From positions 1 to 64,000 of the forward strand of contig NZ_JAOCKJ010000004.1 in NCBI RefSeq assembly GCF_029844725.1: a stretch of 64,000 bases of DNA, read 5' to 3'. Positions 44,425 to 53,940 of this stretch are shown here, one piece after another. A model generated the notes under the pieces. That model worked only from the letters and a program-made list of their open reading frames with translations. It did no database searches and was not told the DNA's origin. The DNA is from Pantoea sp. GD03673 (lineage in GTDB: Bacteria > Pseudomonadota > Gammaproteobacteria > Enterobacterales > Enterobacteriaceae). Each line of letters opens with the position of its first letter. The stretch's first letter is position 1. The position numbers and the translations under genes were made by a program.

Positions 44425-45066
44425 ATGGAAAAAGACTCCAAACGCGGTTCCGCATTGATAAGTGCTATCAAATCAGAATCAGTCGTCGATCTCAGCAAAG
44501 AGTACGCTGAGTGCGGACTGGATATGCTGATTGACTCAGATATTCTGAAAGATATTCCTTTTGTAAATACTGCCGTTGGGATATTTAGTGCTGTAGGTTC
44601 TGCAAGGGACTATATGTTCACCGAAAAACTTATTCGCTTCTTAACTCAATTTTCTGATCTTTCAAATTCCGAGCGAGTAGCTATGGTCGATAAGTTGAAT
44701 GAGGATGATAAATTTAGCGGGAAGGCTGGCGCAAGAATAATCGAAATAATAGACCGAATGGAGAGTGAAGATAAGCCAGAACTGGCAGCAAAGTTTTTTA
44801 AGGCATTTGCCAGTAAAGAGATTAATTTTACTGAATTTCGTCGTGTGCTAGTTGCTTTAGAACGTATTCCTGCGTTTGATATTCCTACATTGGCTGCATT
44901 TTCAATGTGTGATATTGCTGAATCCGTGAGAATGGAACAATCTCTTCTGCTTGCATTTGTTAATGCGGGACTTGGAAAAAATAATGGAGGATTTGATGGT
45001 GGTGCAATACTTCCAACTAAACTCTGTGAAATATTCGTAAAAGCCGGGAAATTAAAAGCAGATTAA
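44425..45066 (+). CDS. Orphan hypothetical protein, AT-rich
   Basis: 213 residues, with a strong GGAGGAGAC ribosome site directly before the ATG. The base composition is clearly more AT-rich than that of neighbouring genes. An apolar Gly/Ala stretch, PFVNTAVGIFSAVGSARDYMF (about residues 46-66), precedes a helical region LIRFLTQFSDLSNSERVAM and KLNEDDKFSGKAGARIIEII. It may be membrane-associated. I do not recognise a named domain. Similar helical proteins seem familiar from accessory islands, but no function can be assigned. Flanked by the 17-bp direct repeats at 43760 and 45179. Confidence 0.75.
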   Translation: MEKDSKRGSALISAIKSESVVDLSKEYAECGLDMLIDSDILKDIPFVNTAVGIFSAVGSARDYMFTEKLIRFLTQFSDLSNSERVAMVDKLNEDDKFSGKAGARIIEIIDRMESEDKPELAAKFFKAFASKEINFTEFRRVLVALERIPAFDIPTLAAFSMCDIAESVRMEQSLLLAFVNAGLGKNNGGFDGGAILPTKLCEIFVKAGKLKAD

Positions 45067-45806
45067 CTAATCACCTAGCACACATTATATTTAACAACAA
45101 GAAAAGAGATACTCTGATTGTGTTTTTTCATCAAGTCCGCTTCTGTCATCAGATCTTCCAAAGAACATTGTCAGATAAGAGCGAGGAGCGGAAATTAAAC
45201 CAGAGCAAAGCTTTTGTAGCAATAGTTTAGATGCACATAGTTTGTTCATAGTGATTTTTTTACAAAGTCCTTACATCAGCAGGACCCCACTTATAGGATT
45301 TATTTAAAAAGAGTTTCAGCCCCTTCACAGCGGTCGGCACGGCAATTCTTTAGCCCTGAGTCATAGAAAAGAAGAATCTCCGTAGGTCATTGATTCACTG
45401 ATTTATTTTTTTGGGCTGTTACTGGGTTTTAGTTATTTAGTATTTCCCGTCGTTTTTTATTGTCGCTCTGGCGTTTATCAGGTTCTCCTGTTGATTCGGC
45501 AATTCGTTTCGGGCTGGGCTTGAGACTCATGCTCGCTCTCCTTTGCAGATTTAAGAGGTAATTGCTTTACCTGTATTGTGTAATTTTTTTACGCTTATTA
45601 CCTTATACTTAGAGGGAAATTTTAAGTACGAAACCGATCCTTTCCGGGCAATCTTCGATCAATATGCGGGGGCGTGGAGTTAAAGAACATCCTAAATGAT
45701 GTATTTTGCCATCACCGCATGAACCGGTAGCGTTGCATCGCCCCGTTGCACTTACAGCACAAAACAGACTTAATATTAATGCGCCAGTGAACAACCGCCG
45801 CCTCCG
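45067..45806. other. Accessory intergenic stretch
   Basis: 740 bp with AT-rich blocks, the second 17-bp repeat, an AGTCCGCTTCTG motif near 45136, and a small stem AGGTAA/TTACCT near 45557-45572 followed by a T-run. A 61-codon minus-strand frame (45794-45609, TTG start) with a hydrophobic N-terminus and several Cys exists but lacks a ribosome site. I cannot support any gene. Confidence 0.55.
45179..45195 (+). repeat. 17-bp direct repeat, copy 2
   Basis: GAGCGAGGAGCGGAAAT, same as 43760-43776; flanking bases differ on both sides. Confidence 0.6.
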
Positions 45807-46547
45807 TCAGGCTTCTTTGAATTTATCGCTTAACCGCTTAGTCAGTACACCGATAGATTCTTTTCGGCCAGAGAACAAATCATTGACGACATACTCCATA
45901 ATCTCGAACGCATCTTCGATGTCCCTTGTTTTAACTCCATCGTAGGTATGACTTCCTGCATTACCTAAAAATTTGATGGCCATAAGGGGCTTAGAAAATG
46001 ATGCATACAATTCTGGAAGTATTTCCAAACGGCTATGTAATGGGATGCGCCTATCCTTATCAGTTCGTTCTGCTACCCCCATAGCTGTCAGCATCCTTTC
46101 AACCGATATCCTGATCAAGTTTGCTGCCGCACCGGGCTGCATTAGAAAAATGGAAAACGAAGCTTCGACAGGTTTGGCAATTTCTTCAGGGCATTGCTCT
46201 GGGAGTCCAAAAGGATGTAAAGACGGAACAAAGCTGAAAGGCTGGTGCCACCGATAGTATTCATAGGGCGATTCTTCATCCCAGCCTTGCTGTTCATAGC
46301 CACTGTTACCTATACAGCCCACAACTTCCCCACACTGGCTCCTTGAGCAGCGGGCCATACAACTGAAAACTGATGAATGCATCTCTGGTTCAAACCAGGT
46401 TTCACTGGAATTTCTGCTAGTATCCAGCGAGTCGTTTAAAGTAAAACTCTCTTTAAGAATCAGTAAAGTTTTCTGTCCACATGCCGGACAGGGCCACTCC
46501 ACCTGCAGATCGTCGAAAAACACTCCAGATATTTTATGAACAGGCAT
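45807..46547 (-). CDS. DUF4145-domain protein with N-terminal Cys clusters
   Basis: 246 residues. The N-terminus carries two likely zinc pairs, WPCPACGQ and ARCSRSQCGEVVGC. The C-terminal half is DUF4145-like: IRISVERMLTAMGV, IPLHSRLEILPELYAS, AIKFLGNAGSHTYDGVKTRDIEDAFEIMEYVVNDLF. Such domains occur fused to or beside restriction enzymes and other defence genes, but here no partner gene is present. The start at 46547 has AAAGAGAAT upstream. AT-rich like its neighbours. Confidence 0.8.
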   Translation of the reverse strand: MPVHKISGVFFDDLQVEWPCPACGQKTLLILKESFTLNDSLDTSRNSSETWFEPEMHSSVFSCMARCSRSQCGEVVGCIGNSGYEQQGWDEESPYEYYRWHQPFSFVPSLHPFGLPEQCPEEIAKPVEASFSIFLMQPGAAANLIRISVERMLTAMGVAERTDKDRRIPLHSRLEILPELYASFSKPLMAIKFLGNAGSHTYDGVKTRDIEDAFEIMEYVVNDLFSGRKESIGVLTKRLSDKFKEA

Positions 46548-46737
46548 TCTCTTTCACTCCATTTTTATGAATTTTAAGGTCGGTGAATTTCATATCTAAT
46601 AAACGCCTGCTTTAAAGTAAACTATAACCAAATTCTTTAAAAGAGCATGTATAGCGAGTTTTAGACATTCTTCTCAGTATGAAGGTGAATTCTCTCTAAT
46701 CATTCCTCGTTATTCAAAACACAGTGATGTTATTAAC

Positions 46738-46761
46738 GTCTGCTTCTGGCACTGAGCAGAC
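46738..46761. repeat. Hairpin of the GTCnGCTTCTGGCA motif
   Basis: GTCTGC (46738-46743), TTCTGGCACTGA, GCAGAC (46756-46761). Degenerate copies of the same phrase occur at about 45136 and 47572. It lies between the DUF4145 and hydrolase genes. Confidence 0.5.
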
Positions 46762-46785
46762 ACACATTAATGCGAGAATTGCACA

Positions 46786-47505
46786 TCATCTAATCATGGG
46801 CGATGTTATGAACTGAGATATTTTTTCTCCCAGGCTCATAAGAAATTCGTTTCGCGATGGATGAGGGTCTGTTACTCGTGGAGGGAGCGCGTTGATGAAG
46901 GTAAAATGGCCAGCGTTTTCAGCAATATGCAGTTCAGAGTATGTTTGGGCATTTAATGACTGATGAAGAAATGTTGCCTGTAACGGTGGAGTAATTACGT
47001 CCTTTTCGCCCGCCCAAATCTGAAGTGGAACATTTATAGAGGCTAATGACAGAGGTGCTGGAAAAAAATCAGCAGGTGGTGCCAGAAGAACAAGTCGATT
47101 CAGGATAATGTGGCCGTTAAACGAAACGGCTTCTCTGGCACTGCTCCATGCTGTAGCTCCAGCATAGATAAGTGAAACTGCTGCCCCAAGTGAATGACCG
47201 ACGCCTGAAACAGAAACATAATGTGAGCAGAATTTTTCAGCCGCCAGGTCAAGCCGCTGAACGCGTTCTATCAATTCAGCTTTAGTGGGAAAGGGCGAGG
47301 TCAATAATTCGAAATGTGGCGCCACAACCGATATTCCGTGATGAGCAAATGTCTGGATAAGTCCCATGTGACGTAGCGGGCTACCACCGAGTCCTGGCGC
47401 AAAAAGAATACAATCTGTAGCATCACTAACCTGAAATAAGGTCACATCAAAATTTTTTTCCGCAATCTCAAGCTCTAATGTTTCTTGATTGACTCTCATA
47501 TCCAT
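46786..47505 (-). CDS. Alpha/beta hydrolase of unknown substrate
   Basis: 239 residues. The nucleophile elbow is [12 protein letters not shown], the acid is in [11 protein letters not shown], and the catalytic His is in NAGHFTFIN. The oxyanion segment is [16 protein letters not shown]. Cytosolic, no signal peptide. AGGGGA precedes the ATG by six bases. AT-rich like its neighbours. Candidate esterase or dienelactone-hydrolase-like enzyme; nothing nearby suggests its substrate. Confidence 0.82.
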   Translation of the reverse strand: MDMRVNQETLELEIAEKNFDVTLFQVSDATDCILFAPGLGGSPLRHMGLIQTFAHHGISVVAPHFELLTSPFPTKAELIERVQRLDLAAEKFCSHYVSVSGVGHSLGAAVSLIYAGATAWSSAREAVSFNGHIILNRLVLLAPPADFFPAPLSLASINVPLQIWAGEKDVITPPLQATFLHQSLNAQTYSELHIAENAGHFTFINALPPRVTDPHPSRNEFLMSLGEKISQFITSPMIR

Positions 47506-47848
47506 TAAAATCCCCTAAGTGTGAGCAGCGGAAAATATACCATTTTTCAGTAATTAAAGGTTTTCCCCGATGTCAGCTTCTGGCAAAACCGGACACAGCT
47601 TAACCGCCCATGCCGGACCGAACCATCAGAGAAACTTTGCTCCTGGCACAAACCTGAAAAGCGTCTTTTAACCAGGAGTAGCGTCTGCGACTGCCAGTGC
47701 GCTGACGGTTCGTCACTCTTTATTACGCTCTAAACGAAAAGCAGAATTTCACGCAGGGCAGCTCCGTTTTTCCAGTACGTGAATCCCTGTTGCGAATCCT
47801 GGCCTGTGGGCATATAAATTCAGAAACCTGTATGGAAATGAGGGCACG
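47506..47848. other. Intergenic region between hydrolase and GNAT genes
   Basis: 343 bp holding the divergent promoters and a degenerate GTCAGCTTCTGGCA...CGGACA copy at 47572-47595. No gene seen. Confidence 0.5.
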
Positions 47849-48265
47849 ATGAACATCTTAGTCAGGAAATTATTGCCGTTTGAGTGGGAAAATGCTTACG
47901 GTCTGATTTCACAGCTACGAAATATCTCTGAAGAGAAATTTATCGAAAGCGTCAGAATTCAGACCATGAACGGTTATGAGCTTGTTGGCGCATTTGGCGA
48001 TGAGAAAATGCTCGGCCTGATGGGCTTCCGTCCTGTTCATACTCTGGCCAGAGGATCACATCTCCATGTTGATGATTTGGTCGTCGATGAGTCATTGAGA
48101 AGCACGGGAATAGGGAAAAAACTGCTGGATTTTGCCACCGCTGAATCAGAAAGCAGGGATATGAACTTTGTTTTTCTTGACGCCCGACAGCAGGCGATCC
48201 CCTTTTATGAACGGAATGGTTTTGTGCCTCACACATCACCTTCAATGAAAAAGCCTCTCCGATAA
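47849..48265 (+). CDS. GNAT-family N-acetyltransferase
   Basis: 138 residues with the acetyl-CoA motif LHVDDLVVDESLRSTGIGKKLLDFATAES, then FLDARQQAIPFYERNGFVPHT. A small single-domain acetyltransferase. GAAATGAGG lies just upstream of the ATG. It marks the right side of the AT-rich stretch. Substrate unknown. Confidence 0.87.
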   Translation: MNILVRKLLPFEWENAYGLISQLRNISEEKFIESVRIQTMNGYELVGAFGDEKMLGLMGFRPVHTLARGSHLHVDDLVVDESLRSTGIGKKLLDFATAESESRDMNFVFLDARQQAIPFYERNGFVPHTSPSMKKPLR

Positions 48266-48522
48266 AACCAGATAACCTGTTCGCAGGGGGCATGCTAACT
48301 CAGCATCTGCCCCCGTTAGCCCCGCTGAAACATGACGTTAAGGAAGTTGTTTGCACATAAAAACGCTCAACGGATCTGCTGCATAAGGGGAAAATGCAGC
48401 GCATATCTCATAACCGCATCGGTGATAAAGCGCTATAGCCGGTTGCTGATGGATCCCTGTCAATGCTGTCGTTTCGTCATCGCTGAGTAAGCTACACCGC
48501 CCTCTTTTTTATCCGAGCCCCC

Positions 48523-49398
48523 TTACCTCACATCCCTCCCCATCCTGACCATCGCCCGATACCACGCCCCGCGCTGAATCGACCATCTCAGCCCCACCGC
48601 AATCGCATTAATCTTCTGGTCGATGATCGCCTGCTGAAAGCGGCCGATTTCCCTGCCAGACATCGCCTGCGCCCACGCGGGCATCAGCCCGAATCCTGAA
48701 TTCAGCATCACCTTCATTACCGGTTTCGCCTGCCAGCTCGGCGCAGGGGCATTCATCAGCAATCGTGTGACTTCCGCCGTACGCTCGTCAAAACGCAGCT
48801 CTGGGCGCATCTGTTGCAGGTAATCTGCCACATCGACAACGCTTTTCGGCACGCCCGCCGCGCCCAGCGCTTCAGCAATCTGCGCCGCTTCCTCATAGTA
48901 GCGATCCTGTCCGGCGCGGGAGAGATGCGGGTTTTTATAGCGCAGATGAGCCGCCAGAAAACGGCTGGTCTCTGCCACATGCACCCAGGTCAGCAGATGC
49001 GGATCGCTGGCGGCATAAGGCTTACCTGCGCTGTCAACGCCGCTGACTTTCAGGTGAATGCGTTTCACCCGGTCGATTAGCGTCTGTGCATCCTGCGAAT
49101 TACCGTAGGTGGTTACCGCAATAAACTGACTGGTGCGCCGCAGGCGGCCCATCATATCGTCACGGAAATTAGAGTGATCCCACACGCCCGCCAGTGCCGC
49201 CGGATGCAGCATCTGCAACAGCAGCGCGCTGATCCCGCCGCACATCATGGAGGTGAAGTCACTGTGGACGCGCCAGATGACGCTATCCGGGCCAAACAGG
49301 CCGGGATCGCCAGGCGGTTGAGAGAGGTCAAATTCATTCATCGACAGGCCATTAAGACGGAAGACCTGCTGCTGAATGCGGTCACGCAGATTAATCAT
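48523..49398 (-). CDS. Oxygenase MpaB family (DUF2236) protein
   Basis: 291 residues with the DUF2236 pattern: VIWRVHSDFTSMMCGGISALLLQMLHPAALAGVWDHSNFRDD, LLTWVHVAETSRFLAAH and RYYEEAAQIAEALG. The conserved His residues (LHP, DHS, WVH) are those proposed to bind heme b in relatives such as latex-clearing protein and MpaB. The substrate is unknown. The GC content returns to the genome norm here. Confidence 0.82.
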   Translation of the reverse strand: MINLRDRIQQQVFRLNGLSMNEFDLSQPPGDPGLFGPDSVIWRVHSDFTSMMCGGISALLLQMLHPAALAGVWDHSNFRDDMMGRLRRTSQFIAVTTYGNSQDAQTLIDRVKRIHLKVSGVDSAGKPYAASDPHLLTWVHVAETSRFLAAHLRYKNPHLSRAGQDRYYEEAAQIAEALGAAGVPKSVVDVADYLQQMRPELRFDERTAEVTRLLMNAPAPSWQAKPVMKVMLNSGFGLMPAWAQAMSGREIGRFQQAIIDQKINAIAVGLRWSIQRGAWYRAMVRMGRDVR

Positions 49399-49494
49399 GG
49401 CGGCTCTGATAGTGGATATGATGCGACGCGCGGTAGCAGGACGCTCACGGCGCGCCGCATCACCTTCCCCTGAAATCAGGGGAAAGGCTGACGG

Positions 49495-51792
49495 TTATTG
49501 ATAGTTAAACTGCGCATTCTCCGTACGAACGGAATCGAGCCCAATCATCACGTTGAATTTGCTGGGCTCTGCAACGTGCTGCATCTGCTGGTTCCAGAAC
49601 TTCAGGGCATCCACGTCGATTTTAAAGGTCACGGTTTGCGACTCGCCCGCTTTCAGCATGATGCGCTTAAAGCCGCGCAGCTCCTGCACCGGACGGCTGA
49701 TGGACGCGACCGGATCGTTGAGGTACATCTGCACCACCGTCGCGCCGTCGCGTTTACCGCTGTTGGTTACCGTCACACTGGCTTCGACGCTGCCGTTACG
49801 CGGCATGGTCGGCGACGACATTTTTACCGGCGACACGGTGAAACGGGTGTAGCTCAGGCCGTAACCAAACGGATAGAGCGGGCCGTTAACCGCATCGTAG
49901 TAATGCGACGTGTACTTGTTCGGCTTCGCAAAATTGTAAGGGCGGCCGGTTGGCAGATGGTTGTAATAGACAGGAATCTGACCCACTGAACGCGGGAAGG
50001 AGACCGGCAGTTTGCCCGACGGGTTGTAGTCGCCGAACAGCACATCGGCGATGGCGTTGCCGCCTTCAGTGCCGCTGAACCAGGTCTCCAGCACGGCATC
50101 TGCCATGCGATCTTCATTCACGATCGACAGCGGGCGTCCGTTCATCAGCACAATCACCAGCGGCTTACCGGTGGCTTTCAGTGCCGCTAACAGCTTCTGC
50201 TGGCTCGGCGGGATCACCAGGTCGCTGCGGCTGGAGGCTTCGTGCGCCATACCCTGCGCTTCGCCCACGGCGGCAACCACCACATCAGCCTGCTTCGCTT
50301 TCGCGACCGCGTCATCAATCATCTGTTCTGCTGAGCGCGTATCCACTGAAACCGCCTGCTCATAGAGGTTCAGGAAGTCCTGAATCCCTTTGTTGTCGGT
50401 GACGTTGGCCCCCTTCTCATAGAGCAGCGTCGCCTTGCCTTCGGTGGCGTTGCGCATGCCCTGCAGCAGCGAAACGGATTGCTTCGCCACGCCCGCTGCG
50501 GACCAGCTGCCCATAATGTCGCGCTGACTGTCTGCCAGCGGACCAATCAGGGCAATGGTGCCTGATTTTTTCAGCGGCAGCGTCTCCAGCCGGTTTTTCA
50601 GCAGCACGATGCTTTTACGTGCAACGTCGCGCGCTTCCGCCCGGTGCAGACGGCTTTCCGCATTGGTGTCCTGCGGGTCGCTCTCTTTCGGGCCTAAATG
50701 GCTGTAAGGATCATTAAACAGGCCCATGTCATATTTAACGTTGAGCACGTGGCGCGCCGCATCATCAATTTCAGCCTGGGTGACCTCGCCGCTCTTCACC
50801 AGCGCTGGCAGATATTTGCTGTAATATTCGTCGCTCATGCTCATATCAACGCCCGACTTCAGGGCGATGCGCACCGCGTCCTGCGGATCGCTGGCGACGC
50901 CATGCTTAATCAGCTCTTTGATGGCACCGTGATCGCTGATGGTGATGCCTTTGAATTTCCACTTATCGCGCAGCAGATCTTTCAGCAGCCAGCTGTCTGC
51001 CGTGGCGGGCACGCCATTGATGGAGTTCAGTGCCACCATCACACCGCCGCTGCCCGCATCCAGAGAGGCTTTATAAGGCGGCAGATAGTCCTGGAACATG
51101 CGCTGCGGACTCATGTCCACGGTGTTGTAATCGCGTCCACCTTCAACTGCGCCGTAGAGTGCGAAGTGCTTAACGCTGGTCATCACGCTGTAGCGGTCGG
51201 CCGCGCTTTTACCCTGCATCGACTGCACCATGCTGCGGCCCATTTCGCTGGTGAGATAAGTATCTTCACCAAAACCTTCAGAGCCACGGCCCCAGCGCGG
51301 TTCACGGCTGACATCCACCATCGGTGCCCAGGTCATGTTCAGGCCATCATCAGCCGCTTCATAGGCGGAGACGCGCCCCACCTCTTTTACCGCATCCAGA
51401 TCCCAGCTCGACGCCAGCGCCAGCGGAATCGGGAAAATGGTGCGCTGACCATGAATCACGTCATAGGCAAAAAACAGCGGGATCTTCAGGCGGCTGAGCT
51501 GCATCGCCTGATCCTGCATTGCGCGGATATCCTGACGGGTCACGGTATTAAAGATCGCGCCAACCTGACTCTTCTGAATCATGTCGCGAATCGCTTCTTT
51601 CGGATTATCAGGGCCGACGCTGATTAAACGCAGCTGGCCGATTTTTTCGTCCAGCGTCATTTTTTTAAGCAGCTGGTTAACGAAGGCATCCCGCGCCTGT
51701 TCGGTCATCGGGTGGTGACCGGGCACGGTCTCAGCCAGTGCGGGTTGCATCGCGAGGGAGACAGCGAGACTAACAGAGTAAATCCATTTCAT
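49495..51792 (-). CDS. bglX: Periplasmic beta-glucosidase BglX (GH3)
   Basis: 765 residues, exactly the E. coli BglX length. The signal peptide MKWIYSVSLAVSLAMQPALA is cleaved before ETVPG. The GH3 nucleophile Asp lies in GITISDHGAIKE. The C-terminal GH3 domain and fibronectin III-like domain (VEASVTVTNSGKRDGATVVQMYL) follow. It hydrolyses beta-glucosides in the periplasm. The ATG at 51792 fits the signal peptide, although the ribosome site is weak. A palindromic stem (49465-49484) lies downstream. Divergent from dld, as in E. coli. Confidence 0.95.
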   Translation of the reverse strand: MKWIYSVSLAVSLAMQPALAETVPGHHPMTEQARDAFVNQLLKKMTLDEKIGQLRLISVGPDNPKEAIRDMIQKSQVGAIFNTVTRQDIRAMQDQAMQLSRLKIPLFFAYDVIHGQRTIFPIPLALASSWDLDAVKEVGRVSAYEAADDGLNMTWAPMVDVSREPRWGRGSEGFGEDTYLTSEMGRSMVQSMQGKSAADRYSVMTSVKHFALYGAVEGGRDYNTVDMSPQRMFQDYLPPYKASLDAGSGGVMVALNSINGVPATADSWLLKDLLRDKWKFKGITISDHGAIKELIKHGVASDPQDAVRIALKSGVDMSMSDEYYSKYLPALVKSGEVTQAEIDDAARHVLNVKYDMGLFNDPYSHLGPKESDPQDTNAESRLHRAEARDVARKSIVLLKNRLETLPLKKSGTIALIGPLADSQRDIMGSWSAAGVAKQSVSLLQGMRNATEGKATLLYEKGANVTDNKGIQDFLNLYEQAVSVDTRSAEQMIDDAVAKAKQADVVVAAVGEAQGMAHEASSRSDLVIPPSQQKLLAALKATGKPLVIVLMNGRPLSIVNEDRMADAVLETWFSGTEGGNAIADVLFGDYNPSGKLPVSFPRSVGQIPVYYNHLPTGRPYNFAKPNKYTSHYYDAVNGPLYPFGYGLSYTRFTVSPVKMSSPTMPRNGSVEASVTVTNSGKRDGATVVQMYLNDPVASISRPVQELRGFKRIMLKAGESQTVTFKIDVDALKFWNQQMQHVAEPSKFNVMIGLDSVRTENAQFNYQ

Positions 51793-51947
51793 CAGGTTGG
51801 GTTCTCTTAAGTAACTGCGCAATATCGAATAAACAGGCGGCAGTGTGCCACAAGATGAGAATAGCAGGTAGCGGTCAGGCTCACACTGCGTTGAGGTCTG
51901 CGGACGTGCTACAGTTAGGACGCACTGATAAGACAAGGGAATTGCTC

Positions 51948-53648
51948 ATGATACAAACCTCTGCCCTGCTTTCTGATCTTCGCCGCCTGGTCGGCCCCTC
52001 ACATCTGCTGACAGAACCTGAACAGACCGCCCGCTATCGCAAAGGCTTTCGCTCCGGCGAGGGTGATGCGCTGGCGGTGGTATTTCCCGGTACGCTGCTG
52101 GAGCTCTGGCGGGTACTGCAAACGCTGGTGAGTGCCGATGTCATCATCCTGATGCAGGCGGCAAATACCGGCCTGACCGAAGGTTCAACACCCGCCAGTG
52201 ATTACGATCGTCCGCTGGTAATTATCAGTACCCTGCGACTGGATAAGCTTCAGCTCATCGACGAAGGCCAGCAGGTGCTGGCGTTCCCTGGCAGCACGCT
52301 TTATCAGCTGGAAAAAGCGCTGAAGCCGCTGGGACGGGAGCCTCACTCGGTCATTGGCTCCTCCTGTATCGGGGCCTCGGTGCTGGGTGGCATCTGCAAT
52401 AACTCCGGCGGTTCGCTGATTAAACGCGGTCCGGCTTACAGTGAGATGGCCCTGTTCGCTCAGATTGATGCGCAGGGAAAACTGAAGCTGGTGAACCATC
52501 TGGGTATCGATTTGGGCACCTCGCCGGAAGAGATTCTGGGGCGGCTGGATGACGATCGCTGGCAGCCCAAAGATGTGCAGCACGATGGCCGTCACGCCTC
52601 CGATCATGACTATGCCGACCGGGTGCGTGAAGTCGATGCCGACACGCCCGCCCGTTACAATGCCGATGCGCGTCGCCTGTTCGAAGCGTCCGGTTGCGCC
52701 GGTAAACTGGCGGTCTTCGCGGTACGACTCGATACCTTCGCCAGCGAACCGCAGCAGCAGGTGTTTTACATCGGCACTAACGAACCCGGCGTTCTCAGTG
52801 ATATCCGCCGTCACATACTGGCCCGTTTCACCCATCTGCCGGTGGCGGGCGAATATATGCACCGCGACATCTATGACATTGCGGAAGTCTACGGCAAAGA
52901 TACCTTTCTGATGATCGACAAGCTGGGCACCGACAAGATGCCGCTGTTTTTCACACTGAAGGGGCGGGTTGATGCCTGGCTGAATAAACTCTCGTTCGTC
53001 AAACCGCACTTCAGCGATCGCCTGTTGCAGCGGCTGAGTAAACTGTTCCCGGCGCATCTGCCTGAACGCATGAAACAGTACCGTGACAAATATGAACATC
53101 ATCTGATGCTGAAGATGTCTGGCGATGGCGTGGCGGAAGCGCGTAATTATTTGCGCGACTATTTCCGTGAAGGGGGTGGTGAGTTCTTTGAGTGTGAAGG
53201 AAAAGAAGGTGCGCACGCCTTTCTGCATCGCTTCGCGGCGGCGGGTGCGGCCGTGCGCTACCATGCTGTACACGCCGATGAGGTCGAGGATATTCTGGCG
53301 CTGGATATCGCCCTGCGTCGCAATGATACGGACTGGTTCGAAACCCTCCCCGCTGAGATTAGCGCCTCACTGAGCCATCGCCTCTACTATGGTCACTTCT
53401 TCTGTCATGTTTTCCATCAGGATTACATCGTCAGAAAAGGCGTCGATGTGCATGCGCTGAAAGCGCAGATGCTGGAGATCCTTCAGGCGCGCGGCGCAGA
53501 ATACCCTGCTGAACACAATGTCGGCCATCTTTATCAGGCCAAACCGCAGCTGGCCGCGTTCTATCGCCAGCTCGATCCGACTAACAGCTTTAACCCCGGC
53601 ATTGGCAAAACCAGTAAGCAAAAGGGCTGGGCTGTGAAGCAGGTGTAA
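51948..53648 (+). CDS. dld: Quinone-dependent D-lactate dehydrogenase Dld
   Basis: 566 residues. The FAD-binding domain shows IILMQAANTGLTEGSTP and SCIGASVLGGICNNSGGSLIKRGPAY. The C-terminal membrane-associated Lact-deh domain ends with HNVGHLYQAKPQLAAFYRQLDPTNSFNPGIG. It oxidises D-lactate to pyruvate and passes electrons to quinone. ATG 51948 has AAGGGA upstream and matches the E. coli N-terminus; the frame is open 35 codons further. A terminator follows. Confidence 0.95.
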   Translation: MIQTSALLSDLRRLVGPSHLLTEPEQTARYRKGFRSGEGDALAVVFPGTLLELWRVLQTLVSADVIILMQAANTGLTEGSTPASDYDRPLVIISTLRLDKLQLIDEGQQVLAFPGSTLYQLEKALKPLGREPHSVIGSSCIGASVLGGICNNSGGSLIKRGPAYSEMALFAQIDAQGKLKLVNHLGIDLGTSPEEILGRLDDDRWQPKDVQHDGRHASDHDYADRVREVDADTPARYNADARRLFEASGCAGKLAVFAVRLDTFASEPQQQVFYIGTNEPGVLSDIRRHILARFTHLPVAGEYMHRDIYDIAEVYGKDTFLMIDKLGTDKMPLFFTLKGRVDAWLNKLSFVKPHFSDRLLQRLSKLFPAHLPERMKQYRDKYEHHLMLKMSGDGVAEARNYLRDYFREGGGEFFECEGKEGAHAFLHRFAAAGAAVRYHAVHADEVEDILALDIALRRNDTDWFETLPAEISASLSHRLYYGHFFCHVFHQDYIVRKGVDVHALKAQMLEILQARGAEYPAEHNVGHLYQAKPQLAAFYRQLDPTNSFNPGIGKTSKQKGWAVKQV

Positions 53649-53659
53649 TTCCCGTATCG

Positions 53660-53690
53660 ATCAGCCTGCTGGCATGAGCAGGCTGATTTT
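53660..53690 (+). terminator. dld terminator
   Basis: ATCAGCCTGCT (53660-53670) and AGCAGGCTGAT (53677-53687) with a 6-nt loop and a TTTT tail, 11 bp after the stop. Confidence 0.85.
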
Positions 53691-53854
53691 CACCGCGCTG
53701 AAATGAGCGATGCCTTTCCTTCCTTTCCCGTCGTGACGCCTCTGTTCCTCATTAACCTCTGCATCAAAAATCACTTATACCGACAGGTTTTAACGTATTT
53801 TTTCCCGTTTGTGTCTTTTTGAGTCTCACCTCACAAAACCCCCTGACAGTAATT

Positions 53855-53877
53855 GATAATTCGCGTCGCGAAAAATA
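53855..53877. promoter_or_regulatory. Candidate NagC operator upstream of the chitoporin gene
   Basis: TTCGCG-T-CGCGAA (53860-53872) sits in an A/T-rich context, as in the NagC/ROK sites I recall at chitosugar genes. It is 68 bp before the chitoporin start. Assignment is by motif type and gene function. Confidence 0.5.
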
Positions 53878-53940
53878 GATTGTCGCCACAAAAATAACGA
53901 TCTTAAAACACACCTTTATTTCATTCAGGGAGGAATAGAG

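Noticed and set aside
45609..45794. 61-codon minus-strand frame with hydrophobic N-terminus and Cys
   Set aside because: TTG start without a ribosome site; kept only as a remark in the intergenic entry.
50698..51627. A 309-codon plus-strand frame opposite bglX
   Set aside because: Shadow of the GH3 gene; His/Arg/Ala-rich without motifs.
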